This document shows positions 15,001 to 30,000 of a DNA stretch of 64,000 nt, piece by piece (position 1 is the first letter of the stretch; every line of letters begins with the position of its first letter). A program made the position numbers and the translations under genes. Location of the stretch: contig CM072159.1 of NCBI GenBank assembly GCA_036850595.1, forward strand, positions 2,222,529 through 2,286,528, in the 5' to 3' direction. Source of the DNA: Rhyacichthys aspro (taxonomy: Eukaryota; Chordata; Actinopteri; Gobiiformes; Rhyacichthyidae). The notes beneath the pieces are model-generated. The model ran no database searches. It was not told where the DNA came from and saw only the letters and a program-made list of their open reading frames with translations.

Positions 15001-18000
15001 TTGGACGAGTTTTAAGTTAAAACCTGGACTAAGGCTACTATAATGGATTAATGGATTAGATTTACGTAGCGCATTTTTGTCAAGTCACTCAAAGTGCTTC
15101 ACAATTGACTCCATTATTCATTCACTCCACAGTCACACTAGTGTAGTGGTACACTACCTCTGTAGCCCTGGGGAAGACTGACAGAGACATGGCCACAGAC
15201 CCAGCAAGGTGTCTGATGTGTCTGATGTGTACAACAACAGTATAAACAGGAGGGAGTGGGAATCGAACCACCAACCTTCCGGTTATTAGCAGAGGGCGTA
15301 TTATTTTTGCTCATATTATTATTAATATTCATGTTAATATTATTATTATTATTATACTTCTTCTGCACCTTTGATCACAAATTTAAGCTCCTGAACATTA
15401 ACAAAAGGCAATTTTTGTATCAAGTATTTCTGTGGACTGTGTCGTCACAGTCAAGCATTTTTACCCAGTGGAGAGACTCATAACAGAAAGATCCTGCAGT
15501 TGTTTTATTTCACACTTTGTGAGTTAGTAGAGACCTCAAACACACAATTATAGGCGCAGAAAATTCAAGTGTTTTTTGCATGGAATGCCCCCTTTAAATT
15601 TGGACATTTTCAGCCTCCCCTAACTCCTTCAAACATTGACAAATTTAGTCGGACCCAACAAATAAGTTGTGTACAATGACACGCTGAACACAATGATACG
15701 CCAATATAATGGCTGCCATTTGCAATTTCTCTCCAGCGCCCTCTGCATTGACATTGTCTAAGAAAATCAGTTTTTCTTAGACAGAAATTTAGTACATACA
15801 TCCCTCATGCCCCCCTGACCTTAAATGTCAAATGATTCACCCCCACCTGCCACCTGTGATGTGAATGAATGTGAAACAAGAATTGAACGCTGATTTGATC
15901 TCTTCTAAATCTCTCAAACGTTGACGGATTTTGTTGGACCATAATTGGGCACATTGATGCCATGAAAACAATGATACACCAATACAATGGCTATATTTAA
16001 AAACGGTCATCCAGCGACCCCTGCAAATTTCAGTTTTTCGTATGACCCTAAGCAAAAAAAATCCAATGGGGACTAGGCCCTATCACCAACAGTGCTCCCT
16101 GTAAAATTGGGTAGAATTGAGTAGAAAAAAATTGTTTTCAGTATATCATAGCTTTTTTTGTTCATGAAAAGTAGTCCTCCCGAATACCTAAGGCCCTGTA
16201 GTCATAGGGGAAGGCGAGGTCCTTTGACGCTGCTTGCAGCTTTTATTTGATATATTTTCAGTTAATTACCCTGCAATCTATTGGTTACTTTGGCTGGTGT
16301 TACAGTATACTCAGGACTATAGGGCATAAGCTAAAAGCAAGTGAGCTAAGAATATCCCCATGCCACTGGAGCTCACAAAGTCAATCAGTGTAACGGCTGC
16401 ACACTTCACTGCCTCCCTCTGTTTTTAAAGCCTCCTTGGTTTGACCCCATCTTACAACATGTCGTCAGGTACCACAACGGGTCTTCTGCTAAAACATGGC
16501 TCACTCAGATCATTAAAAAGGAAATCAATCACAGAAATAAAAGTTGGACACTTACAGGAGGTCCTGGCTTCCCCATTGGTCCAGGTAAACCTCGTAATCC
16601 CTGCTCGCCCTGCAGCACAAAGGAAGGATTTATAGTTGGTTATTGTTGTACAGAAATAAACTCTGCGTTCAAAAGAATATAACCATCCCAATGTATGATC
16701 ATCTTGATCTGCAATATTTATTTAAAAAAACAAAAAAAAACTTATTTATTTTGCTGGCCATAAATAAAATAAATACATAATAAACCCTTAACACAAACTA
16801 AAACTAGTTATGCCACCGAATCGACATCGCACTCCCTCGCACACTGGATGGATGCTCGGAAGAGCATGCCTGGGAAATACATGATGGACGTTTTTATTCT
16901 AAAGAAGAAGGACCAGAGAAGTTCTGTTTGCAATCACTTTCACTTCACATCAACATCACTTTACAGGTTTTTCTTCATTACAGTCCGTACATTTTTTATT
17001 ACTTTGCTGTGGAAATGCTCTTATTGAATACAATAGAAGCGTATCTGCTTGCATGTGCATGGTACAGCGGAAATTTTATGTTACCCCATATTTCGGCTGG
17101 AAAATTGGTTAGTGTTGTATTTGATAACAAATATGTCCTCCGCCTCTAAGTGCAGCTAAGTTTGGAATTACTTTGAACAAATCAGCTCGTTGTGTGCAAA
17201 ATTTGTCAGGTGAAACAAGGTTTTTACAATAGCACCATGACCATGAGGAATCATATTAAGTCCAATTACAAAAACATAATTATTGTCCCACCAAATGACA
17301 GACAACTGCCATCACTGCGTTCACAACTGCAGGTAGGCAGAGATGTACCCCTGAGCGAGCTGAGAAGACAACTCAACTCAAAGCAAAAATGATCTCAAGA
17401 GTAATGCTTCCTTTAAGTTTCGTCGAGGGAGAAGGATTTAAGTAAGTTTAATTTTTATATATTGTTTTATTTTAAGCTACAAAACACAGGATGTAGTCTA
17501 TAACTTTGTTTCTCTATATGTAACCCAAAATGCTTCTTCAGAGATGATGTTCAGAAATATGTTTAAGAAATTAATGTCTGTCTCATTAAACTTCATTTAA
17601 ATAAACAAATATTCAAATATAGAGCTTAAAAATTTGAACTTGATATTTGTGGAAAATGCCCATCCCTACTCCAGAGGTGAGTCCTGAGGTGACATTTAGT
17701 TCATGTTCATGGACTTACCAGTTCTCCTGTAGAACCTGGAGGGCCACGCATCCCCATGGTTCCTTGGATACCCTGAAGGAGAAAAAAAGAGGTTTAGAAT
17801 TTATTTAGTGTATCCATTCATTTAATGAAGTTAAACATTCCACAAACGTAATATATCGTCTAAATTTGACATACATTTTACATGGTTTAAAAATGTTGAA
17901 CTAAAACATGGCAAATATGACCAAAAAAAAAAAAAATGGTAACACAAGGTGTAACAATTTATATGCTAAAATGTAAAATGTCTTTTCTTGCACCTATTAT

Positions 18001-21000
18001 TCAAGACTTATTATTAAGACATTAAAAGCAATATTGATAACTGTTATTAGGATGTAATGGTTGCATTGGTTCTTGTAGCACTGATCAGTGACACTTTCAT
18101 CTTTCATTCCTGACTGTAACCCCCCCAAAGAAACAATGTCATCTCAAAGAGCCATGTCAAAGACAGACAAAACTATGCCAATTCACACTTCTAGTATGAC
18201 TTGTTATAATTGGTTTGTTGTGTTAGCTGTTCCAATTAGAGGTGAAATATGTTTAGGTTGAAACAGTCAAGATGCCACAGATTTATGGGTGTGGTCTGAC
18301 AATTTCAATTTCCTGTCTTGGAAGTTGGCCGCTCTATAAAAATGCAAATTTTATAGACAAAACAAACTAGAGAGATGACTTTTCCTAATTTATAGATTAT
18401 TTTTACATAACATCTTGTTTTTAATAAGACATCTTAGCAACGTTTGATGTCAAAATTTTTCATCTAATAACATCTAGGTGGCTGGTGAAGTATTAATAAG
18501 AGAGTGTCAGTGTAGGACATAGGTAGGATATAAGTAGAACAGGAGGTATGAAAAACCTACATGCTAAATTTATTGTGCGTTTTTTTTTTTAATCTTTTTT
18601 TAAATTTATTGGATGGAAGTCTTCCTAAAGTGTGAGAACATTTATGTCCAACCATTACAAAGAACATGTTGTAAGTTTTCTTTGTAAAATATTGCTTTAG
18701 CTCCACAAAAGTTATTTTACATAAAAGAAATGGGCAAACCTTTTCTTCCGGGGCTGTTAGTAATGGTTCCAGTTATTTAGCCTACCTAATATCTGACTTG
18801 AATCTGGGACATGTTGGCCAATCTTTGACCAGATTTTTAGTTCGCACATGAACATTGCTCATCACTAATTACACTGAGCACATCTTGTGTTTTCTGTGAC
18901 CACTAGCCACTAGTTAGTCCAAAGTCTGGCTTAAAATTGTGTATTCTGAACAAAGCTTATGTGTAAAGCTCATGCAAAAACAGTAGATCAGTGGATTGAG
19001 CACAAGACCAAAGAGGAGCTGGGTATTGGCCATTAAGCCAACATCTATTGTCTTTTTGGACCGCTGACTCTGGAAGTGTGAAGTATGCTTATTTTAAAAG
19101 ATTTGTATTGTACATGCCTGTGTGGTCACAGTGTGTAGAGTCAATACAATGAGAGGTAATCACTTACATACATGCCTACAGGGCCCTGAGGTCCCTCCAC
19201 GCCTGACTTCCCTGTGAAGCCCTAATGACAAGAAAACATCAATGAACACATCAGTTTATTGAATGAACCATGAACCTAATCCCTGCTCATTGTGTTCACA
19301 CTACACTTCAACCATACGCTCTTGTGTCTGGTGAGCAGTATCACTTCACTCTCAATGTTTGACTTACAAATTATATTTGACTAAGGGCATGATTTTACAG
19401 TAATTTCCAACTTTAATTTATTCCCAATAAAAGTAAGAGTGCAACCCCTCATGACCCCTAACCCTTAATGTGATTTTGATCATCTATACATACAGGAATT
19501 ATTGCAAAATGTAATTTAAAAATTGTGTATTCAGGGTTTACTTGAACATATTTACATACAGTATGTCAACAAATGAAACAGACCTTTTAAATTGTAAAGT
19601 ATGTATCTTTAGGTCTCTCTCTCTCAGTGTTCTCTGATTGGTCAGATGGCCCATTCCAGTTAATCAGGGGCAATAAACCGACTAAAGCCTATTTGACACG
19701 TTTAGGCACATTTAAGCCTAGGTTCTGCACGATCACATATGCATAATGTAAAGCATTTCTTTTTACTAATGCAACATTTGACCCACATGGACAACATAAA
19801 TGTACATCTAAGCAAGCTGAAAGACATTTTTCTGGGAAGAGGTGAAGTGAAGAGTTCTAAATCTTCACTTCACTGAACTAACCTATGACTCTCTGTTGTA
19901 CTGACATTGCTCGTAAATAAAAGAGTGCTTTATGAGTACAGACAGTCGAGGAGGACGTTTTTCAGCACAACACAGATAAACTGGCCTCAGTATAAGAGCA
20001 CCCTAACATTGTTTCTCTGGCACAGATTTCTCAATATCCCACCGTCAGGAATATCTAGCCCATTTTAATCTGCCAGTTTATTAGGCAGTTTATTTAGTCC
20101 TTTTTTACATTTCAATATCACAAAAGTGATAAGTGGAAAGGGCTTTGTAAAAGAGTCTAAACAGGCGTTCGAGGTGCATTATGGTACTTGTCTAACTCAA
20201 TCTGTAAGTGGAAGTTAAGCTAACAAGACCAGAAGAAGGCCAGACACAAAATAAAAAAGCAGAATAGAAGACCTTTCAAACTAAACAGCAAATCTTAAAA
20301 GAAAAAAAAACTATGTAAAATGGCATCTATCACTAGCATCTATCTCTAGATGCTGCAAGGTAACAGTTGCTGCCACTATGCAGTTGTTAGGAGATAAAGG
20401 CCTGTGAAGTGCTTTTGTGTTGTTGAACGATAAGACAGATCTTAAAACACAAATCGATCAAACGAACACGTGAAAAAGCCACGGGGTGAAATGTACTGTG
20501 TGCCCTTGAACATATAAGACCAATAATAAATCCGATGGCTGTAGACATCCTCTGTTGTGTGTGATACATGTGTTGATGGACTCACGCTCTCCCCTGGAGG
20601 TCCTGGTGCGCCCGGGGGTCCTGGTTTACCCGGAGGCCCCTGTCAACATAAAAACACCGGCTGTGAACAGAGAAATATCGATCCACACCAGAGACAATGC
20701 ATCAAAACAAGCACAGTGGCAAGCCTATAACTCTGACAGTAAAGCTGATGGAGCAGGCGATATGTTTTAACTCAGTAGAGAGAAAACGTCAGATGATGAG
20801 AAGAGAAAAAGGGAAAAGGCAGTGGACCTTGAGAAAATATCAGTAGGTAAAGGAGACATTACAGTGTTAACACCACAGTATTGTTAATGAATGCGACATA
20901 AAGTGCTCTGGACCAGCCACAATTTTATTTGTAAATTTTATAACCCCAAAATGAGGAAAACATTCATCTTCATTTATTTTGCAACTTTAACACCCCATTG

Positions 21001-24000
21001 TTCAAATACAATGTCTATATCAAAGTTTTTGTTGATTATTGTCGGTCTTTTCAAGTGTTTCCCTCTTAGGCACAGCAGCAGGCTATATGAAATTATTTGA
21101 TGAAAAAGTAATTTCATTCTATAGAAGTATAAAATATAGTAGTAGTATATATACTAGTATATACTAGTATATATTTTGTATTATTTTTGCCAATGGTGGA
21201 ACGCTTCATTCGTCCTGTACTTGTATTTGAGTTGTGTCACCAGCCTCATTTTTGGACTGGAGAATAAGCTTTAATTACTTGACTTATTTTTTATGGCTAA
21301 GACTGGGATTTGGTGGTGTATTTGTGATGACTCAGACTTGACTTGTGCACAGTAACTTGAACTTGGCCTTGGACTTGCGCACCTGCTTATGTGAGTTATT
21401 CTCTTTTGATTTGTCTCAGTTGTTATATTGAAAAAACTATACATTTTGTTGGTAAGTAACTGATAAATAATAAATACCGGTCACAGAAACAAGCTTTTGA
21501 AACAGCAATGAAATGTTTTAGACTGACTGTTGAGAGATGACTGTGCGTGTGTGTTTGAAGAAATGTGCATTAGCAATGGAGAAAAAAATGTGGTACAAAA
21601 CCCATCTCATGCATTGTGCTTCAGAGAATGGGCTTATCATAAAGAGACAGTAAATCTTACAGGAGATCCAGGCGGGCCATCTGCTCCTCTGTCTCCAGGA
21701 ATGCCCGGGAATCCCTGGAAAAACAAAGACAAAATCATGAGGGCATTTGATGGAGTCAGTAGATGAGAAAAGGTCATAGGGGATATTGATATGGTTTAAA
21801 AGACAATAAAGGGGAAAAAAAATGTTTTTTTTTGGTTATTTCCCTTTTAATGTTACTTTTTGTAGCCTATATACATTTATATCATTTAAATAGACAGACA
21901 GACCCAGAGTTTCCCTGCTTCCAGGTTTAACATACTCTGAGTTTGTGCTAAACCTGCTTCCTCATGTGCTAAAGACATTTGTATTCAGCTGTTTGGTCAA
22001 AGAGAGACAGAGGTCAAGCCCTCTCACCGTTGGCCCTTTACTGCCTACACTGCCTCCTGCACCGGACAGACCCTGAAACACACAAACAAGAAAAATGGTA
22101 CAATCAGATTAACCCTAATAACAGCTTAATAAATGATTCTGAAACAAGTTATTAATTGACAGTCAAATAAATAAGCTTATTTCTTTAAATTAATAATCAT
22201 CTTTTACCTACTTTAACCGCCTTTAGACATGACACCAATAACTCGACAACTGCAGCAGACATTTACTATAAATTATAATACTACTAGATTAGAATAATGA
22301 CAATCAAATTGAAAGAGAAAACACAAGCTAGATGTGCAATGGTCATTTCTCTGTACAGACACTGCCCTCTGCTGGTGGAAAATGTTTTGCTAAGCCAGCA
22401 TTCACAAGGAAATCAGTTTGACATTTTTAGGACACTTCTATCTTGGCAGTCTTTCAGCTCGAGTCAGATTTTGAAATTCTACCAGACACTCAGCTCATTC
22501 AGACCAGCTTTATATTTTCAAAAAACACCGTGGAATAAGACATATTCTAAATATTCTGTAGTCAATACTGTTGTCAATTGTATATTTATGTAATACATAT
22601 ATATTACAACATCAAAATGTTGAAATTCAGTTTTTGATGATTTAATACACACGAGAACCCTAACTGCAAAATACTGTCAGCCTGAGTGTGTAGGAGTAGA
22701 CAGGATTAAAAACACAGCAATGAAAGGTGTGAGATATGATATGATTATTATGAATATTGTAGAGAATGGGAACCTGTGTACCAGGCTTTCCTTCTGCTCC
22801 CAATGGTCCTGGAGGTCCAGGCAAACCCTGACAAGACAATACAGGGACAGGAAAAGGGTTTTACAACAATGTCTACAAGTGTGACAAAATTCAGGCTGTG
22901 TCATGACTGATAAACATTACAATGACTTTTGATATTTGAATTTCAACTTCAAGTTTTTCACTTGCATATAATAAAAATATTCGGACCTCTACTTTCTACA
23001 GTTCTCACTGGAGCCAATATTCAAAATATTAATATGCATGATAAAATTATTTGTTTTATTGCTGTAAAACATCTTTGTGATATAGATTTTGCACATGTTG
23101 ATATTGTAATAGCCATGTAGCAATAACTTGTAACTTGCAAACTTGTTGAGTACTCTTAATTTAAGCTTGTCAATATAGACATTTTAATGATTATGTTCCA
23201 CAAAAACACACCATTTTGACTGATGATTCACATTCAGAAAAATGGAAATGGCATATTGATAATTAGGATAATAATTAGGAACAGTTATAACAATGCAACA
23301 TAATTAACAACTTTTTATGCAATTAATATTTACTAGTTTTAGAAAATATTCCAAACAATTACATTTCCGACATGTTTTTAAATAAATAATAATACATTTA
23401 GAAGGATGTTAGGTTTAGTTTTGTGTTACCGATGGACCTGGTTGACCGGGATGACCCCTCTGCCCAGTGCGACCCTGTGGATATAAAAAAAAACAAAAAA
23501 AACAAAAAACCTCATAATTAATAGTGTAGAGAGGGCAGTCCTTTTTAGTCTGAGTAGGACTAGTGTCTGAGTGCTGTACCCTGTGTCCTCTGGGCCCTGG
23601 TTTACCGCTGCGTCCGTCTGGTCCCCTGTTCCCCTTCAGACACATTCACAGATTAATCAGGACAGTTTAAAACAGTACAAATATGACATAGATTTAGATT
23701 GAATTTGTTAATATTTCTTTCTAGAAGATATTTTTAGCTGTAGACCTAAGTATAGAAGGAGGACTGTTCTTCAGCCACATTTACAATAACGAACTAGACT
23801 TACACAGTTGTGTTCAAGACAATAAACTAAATCAAATACCAAAATACTGCATCAAGCAATTTACAAATGTATTATTACATTATTCATTAGACTCCGATAA
23901 AATTTAATCTCAAACTAAAATCTGAACCCAACCCCACACTGACCTTTAACCCATGGGTGCCCTGTTTTCCCTGAGGCCCTGTTTCTCCACTGAAGCCCTG

Positions 24001-27000
24001 GATAAAGAAAGACATAGTCAGTCACTGTGGTTCATTTTGACTATTAACATCATAGAAGAACCATAAGTAAGTGGTTGAAAAGAATCTATGTAATCACGTT
24101 TATACAGGTGTCCATACCACAAATTGTCTTTAACAAATTTAATCAAACACAGTATGGAAGTATTTAATGGCATTCAATACAGCTGGGTGACAAGTTACAT
24201 TAAAAAATATTCACATGCTCTTGTAATGTGATGTACTACAATTTGCTGCAAGTAACATTAAGTTAAGTTAGTTTCAGGACATGTCATTGCCTCGTCACAA
24301 TTCTAAAACCAGTTGAACCAACCCCAGACATTTCTGTTCTCTGTCCTGAATATAATGAAAAATGAATTTTAGATTGTATACTTTGTGACACATTTTTATT
24401 TCACTTTACCTGTCTGTGACTTGCCGTAACAGGCGAATTTCCCCTCTGTGACATCAATAATGTCTTATCATATTTTATAAGTTGCATCTTGATGAAAATG
24501 AACTAGCTTCTAAGACATTCTGAAAACCCAGGGTTGACCCCCTACTTTGCCAACTGCCTAATTCTGGTTGTACATGGCCATGGAGCACCCATCTCCCACG
24601 TTTCCTGTCAACATGCAGTTAGTCTGGCAAAAATGAACCTCTCATTCTCATTCTACATATAAACCCTCTTACCCTTTTTCCTGTGCCTGTCTGGCTTATA
24701 CTAGAATTAAAATGCCTGTGTGTAGTTGGAGCAGTGTTCACTGTACCTCAGGGCCTTTGGGTCCGAGTTGGCCCTTTGTTCCTGGGAATCCAGGGAAACC
24801 AGCAGGGCCCCTTTCTCCCTGAGGGCCTCTAATTCCTGCTGCCCCTTGCATGCCCTGAGAGAAACACACACATCTATTTAACCAAAAACACTTATCCATC
24901 ATAATCGTGATCATAATGGAAGCTGCTTTAGTGTTGGTAAATACAAGTTGCAGGCTCATACTCTATCGCCTTTTGGCCCTGGCTCCCCCTTGTCCCCGTC
25001 TGGGCCCCTGTTCCCCTGAGGAGAAAAAAAAAAAAAACAATCACAAAGAGTGGAACAAAAGTAAAATAGATGTATAGCTGTGTAGCTGTGTGTATGAGCC
25101 AGGGGAACGTACCAGAGCTCCAGGGGAACCAATTGAACCTTTTATTCCTGGAGGACCCTGGAAAAAAAAAAGATCCGTTAAGTCATTTGCAACAAGACAA
25201 CAAAGTAACACAGGCTAGGTCTCACTAAGGTGCAGTTAACCAATCACAGAGGAGTTGATCTAACCACTCAGAGTAAAGTAGAAAGAATTAAGAAAATTAG
25301 GTTCTCTTTACAAGTGGACAGTAGACAAATGAAGCAGAAGTGTAAATTTAATCAGGAAGACTCCTCCCTATCATCTCCTGGCCCTCTCCATTCTGTCTCT
25401 CTTAGCTGATGTCACCCTACTACCTCACCCTCTCAGCCAATGATTACTCAGCTGTCTAAATTTAATGCACTTTCTCCGGTCTCCCTCCAGCCTCCTCTGT
25501 CCCATCACCTCCTCTGCAGTGGAACCCTCTATCTACTATTAGCATTGCCAGGGCTTAAGCATCAAAGTTTTCTAGTAGAATTATACACTTATACTATACT
25601 TTGTCAATTAAGTCTTTAATTTAAGCCCTTGCAACTTGATAACAGCAGAAACCTGCAGTTCCTGGAACCTTGATTTTCCACTAAGGATCTATATATTTCC
25701 CACAGTAATTCTTATGGTTGTGATAAATAAATAAATAAATAAATACAGCAGGAAATAAGCAGTAAATTTAGGGAAAGACATTTTTGTTTGTTGTCATTGC
25801 TAACGATCCTTGTTTAGTATAGTCCAAAATATGCGTTGAGGGGGTAAAAGCAGTTTGATTGGTCCTCCACTAGAGGACACTGTGAATTAGATTGACACTA
25901 CACAACCTCCACAGCACTTGTTCTTCATAAACATATAGTAAATGTATTTTTAGAGTCAGGCTGGGCTGGTGGTGGTTCAAAGGCATAATAAATTGTTAAA
26001 TAAACCTGCAGCTGGGACCCACGCCAACATTCACTCACAATAACAACATCAGCATGTGCCTTTTATGAGGCACATTCATTATGTAATGATGTCATGTCCT
26101 GTTGAACTCACCATGGGCCCCTCAAAGCCAGGCTCCCCCCGAGGACCAGCAGGCCCCACAGGCCCCTGTTACACAAACACAAGGCAGACACAAACAGAGA
26201 TAAGTTCTCAAAGGTTTTTACTGTTCAGACACTAAAGATTGGTCAGAGAATGTAAGACAAATGGTCAAAAGGGTGCAACCTAAAATGTTCTGGCATGTCC
26301 GCTTTGGAAATCCATTTTGATTCTAGTTATCACTTGAACTTTATCACTAACTTTATTGTTGAGAACGTGAGTAGAACAGTGACTCATGATGTCTCATGAT
26401 TAGATTTTGCTGATGTTAAAAGTTAAAAAGGACTTTTTAATAGAGTTAAATGTTGTTCAGAGCCTGGTCCGTGTGTGAGAGGCAGAGCCTCAAGTAAGCA
26501 TTAAGTGAAATTTTTATAGACACTGCTGTTTTAAGACACGTTTTCTTTTTTTCTTCACGTTTTTCTTTTGTTTCATTTTTCTGCCTGTAGTCCAGTCACA
26601 AGGTTATACTGATATTATATGATAACAGAATATTTAAAAAAAGGAACACAGAGAGAAACTACCAGGTGTTCATATTGTTAGTTCTGGATACCGTTTTCTT
26701 CCCTTTTCTTCTTCTTATCGTTTTTGTTGATCAGTGGAATTAAAACATAATCTCTGTGCTTAAGAGTTAATATTTTGTCAATTTCCCCATCTTTTATAAA
26801 CAATAGGCATTAACACTCTGGCAATAATGTATGTGATGGATCAAAAAGAAAAAAAAAGTACATTTTAGCGTTTATAATGCCCTAAAGACAACTTACAGGG
26901 TCCCCTTTTGGCCCTGGACCACCGCTCAGCCCCAAATGCCCCTGTGAAGATAGACCAAATTACCAAAAATAAAACCGATAAAATCTAAAGGAACTTTATG

Positions 27001-30000
27001 TCTGTCCTTGAACTGTTCTCACCTGAGGTCCTCGGAGTCCTGGGGGTCCCATCTGGCCCTCCAACCCCGGAGGGCCCTGAACAAAAGCAGGCAAGGTTTA
27101 AGGCTGACACACTTTCCAAACATTTTCATCATGAGTTTGAATAAATATACTTGAAGAGCACATATGTGTATAAAAATGTCTACCTGAGGGCCTGTGGGCC
27201 CGACACTGCCAGCAGGACCCATGTCACCCTAAAACACACACAGAGTCAAAGTGTCAGCTTTGGTCTAAGTCTAAAGCCAGGTTCTCGAAAGTAGTTATAA
27301 CTAATCTTCAACATATATTATTACATAAATATATCTGCTTTAGACAGCCCCATTAACATTGAGTCTCAAGAATCTACAGTAAGAGGCTTATTTTAACTCA
27401 GAATGCCCTGTTCACTCTTCTGTTTAGATCAGATTGGTGTGTTTGTGTGAGTGAAGGGTGAGAGCATTATACCATTAGTTCTACAGAGTAAAATACTTTT
27501 ACCATACACAGAACTGAATGGACCGTGGTCTCACCCTTGAGCCGTTGACTCCTTGGGCGCCGACTAGTCCTGTCCAACCTGGAGCTCCCTGTCAAACACA
27601 GACATGGATTAATTTTTTTACTTTTTTATGTTTGCCCATTGATTATATCTGTCATCTGCCAATCTTAACTGCAATTCAACCATAAACACCCCAATTTACA
27701 AAAACTTGCTCTGAGTTTAATATTTTGCATGTTTTCACATCAATGCAAAGACCAAGCTGTCACTGACTTTAACTTTAACATATTTAAACCTGCTGCAAAA
27801 TCACCCTATATGTCACATAACGTGGTTCTAAAAGTTAATTTCATGTCAAAAGCAAATGTTATGGCAGTTGCCAAAAGTGATTTACATCATTTTGCCAAAA
27901 ATGTTTTTTATTTTATTGATTTTTATTTAGATAAATATCTTACTGGTGGTCCTGGCAGACCTGGTGGGCCGTCCCGTCCATCCTCCCCCTGTCACAAACC
28001 AAACAAATTAAAGACAGCATTCAAGTCATTCATTCATCTTCTACCGCTTAGAAGTCACACTATTATTCTTCTCAAGTTATTTTTGGGGGGCATTTTGCCT
28101 TTACACATCGATATAACTCGTAAAAACATCAAAATATGCAGTTTTCTTTGTGTGGGTAATTAGTGGGTAAGATAGAGGCCCCATAAAGGGCATCTGTGAA
28201 GCAAGACCAGCGTCCAGACAAAATACTGTACATAAAAACAGACCTTGCAATTTTGACTTAATGTGCCACTGAGAGGGCTAACAGACACTATAAATATTAA
28301 TTGCTAATACTTCATGTGAAAGGACAATGGACTCACATCAGGTCCGGGTGGCCCCTCAAGCCCATACCCTCCTCTAATGCCTGGAGGCCCCTGTGGAGGA
28401 CACAACACGTTACACTTCAGTATCTGACACCTCTGACCGCTGAGATCACTCACTTTGCAGCAGAAACACATTTTAAAAATTTGACTTGAATTTGCTATAT
28501 GAGAACACAGCTACTGTGTTCAAGATGAAAATAAACCCAGTGAAAGAAAGAATGAGACTCTTTGCTTCTCAAAGTTCAAAGAGCAGGTGATTCAGAAATC
28601 AAACCTCACAGATGAGCATGTCCTCTAGGATGTGTTAGAAATATACTGCTGCTGGTAAATTTGGCTTTAAAAGGATTTTGTCTTAATTAGGTAAATTCTT
28701 ATACTGGGAAAATATTCTATAACTGTCATATTTTTAAATGACATAAAATAATTCACATAAAATATGTAAATTCATGTTAGGAGAGAGTGTTGAGGAAAAC
28801 TTACAGGTGGCCCAAGAGGACCAGGTGGGCCCGGTAAACCAGAAGATCCCTGGAAAAACAACAAGAAAACATATTGTCAGTGCATGTAAAGCTTTTGAAC
28901 AGCAGTGCGTTAAATATGACGATTAGAGAGAAGTTCAAAAACTTTGTATGAATCTCCATGATGGTAACTGTTTTGATTTTAAGAATAGAAAATCATCCAT
29001 CAACCATCACAAGCTTTTAAAATCCAGAAGAAGAAGAGGACAAATCAGGTTTCTGTTTAGAGACTCTTAGTGGAGCAGAAGACACACACAAAATGGTGTT
29101 GCTGAATTACTGTTTTGATGAATCAGTATTGTTTAATTTTTGTATTTTTTTATGTAATGGACCCCAGGAAGACTAGTTGTTACCTTGGTAGCAACTAATG
29201 GGGATCCATTTAAACAAAAAACAATTAAACAAACAGGACGGATATTAAACTGAACAACATGGACCATCCCCTGCATTGGGCTTTTAAAAACAACACAGAG
29301 TTGCCAGTGGATGTCTGAGATCAGTGGGCTGCAGGACAGAGCGCAACAAGAACTCCTTCTTCCTGACTGCAGTAAAACTGAACAATCAATCAATCTGTGG
29401 AAGATGAAGTCTGAATCTCTTCATTTGAGGAGACCTAACTACTGAACCTCTTCTGGGGATTAATAAAGGTGAATTGTATCGAATTAAATTGAATTGCACA
29501 ACCCATTTTTGTCACTATGACAAAAATGAGTCTGCAGTGAGCTCTGTAATGCTATATTCACAAACATGCAATTTTATCTAGATATTGATAACTATTACTA
29601 TACATTACATAAACATTTTACAAATATTTGCCTAGTACATTTTACTGTTTTAGTATTTATGTGTTGAGTCAATGCAGAAAAAATTGTATCTACTCTGTAA
29701 CTGTATGCTACATTAACAGATAATCCTACCTTCTCTCCAGGTTCTCCAATTTCTCCATCTAGTCCCTTGATGCCCATGAGACCCTTGAAAGAACATAGAA
29801 AATGTATTATTCACAAAATATTTATGCATCTTTTTCTGACACCTTTCCATTTAAATGAACACACAGGTTTTGTGGGAAACTCCCTGACGTGGGATAATGT
29901 TGGAACTAACAGCCACCATGTAAAAAAAAAACAAAAAACAATCAGTGGGACAGTGTGCAATGTACAGTGTAAAAAGTGTTCAATTGTTTTAAGATGGAAG

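Noticed and set aside
15725..15745. Second CTCF-like match in the repeat at 15600-16250
   Set aside because: Only the right half fits the consensus; the first three positions do not.
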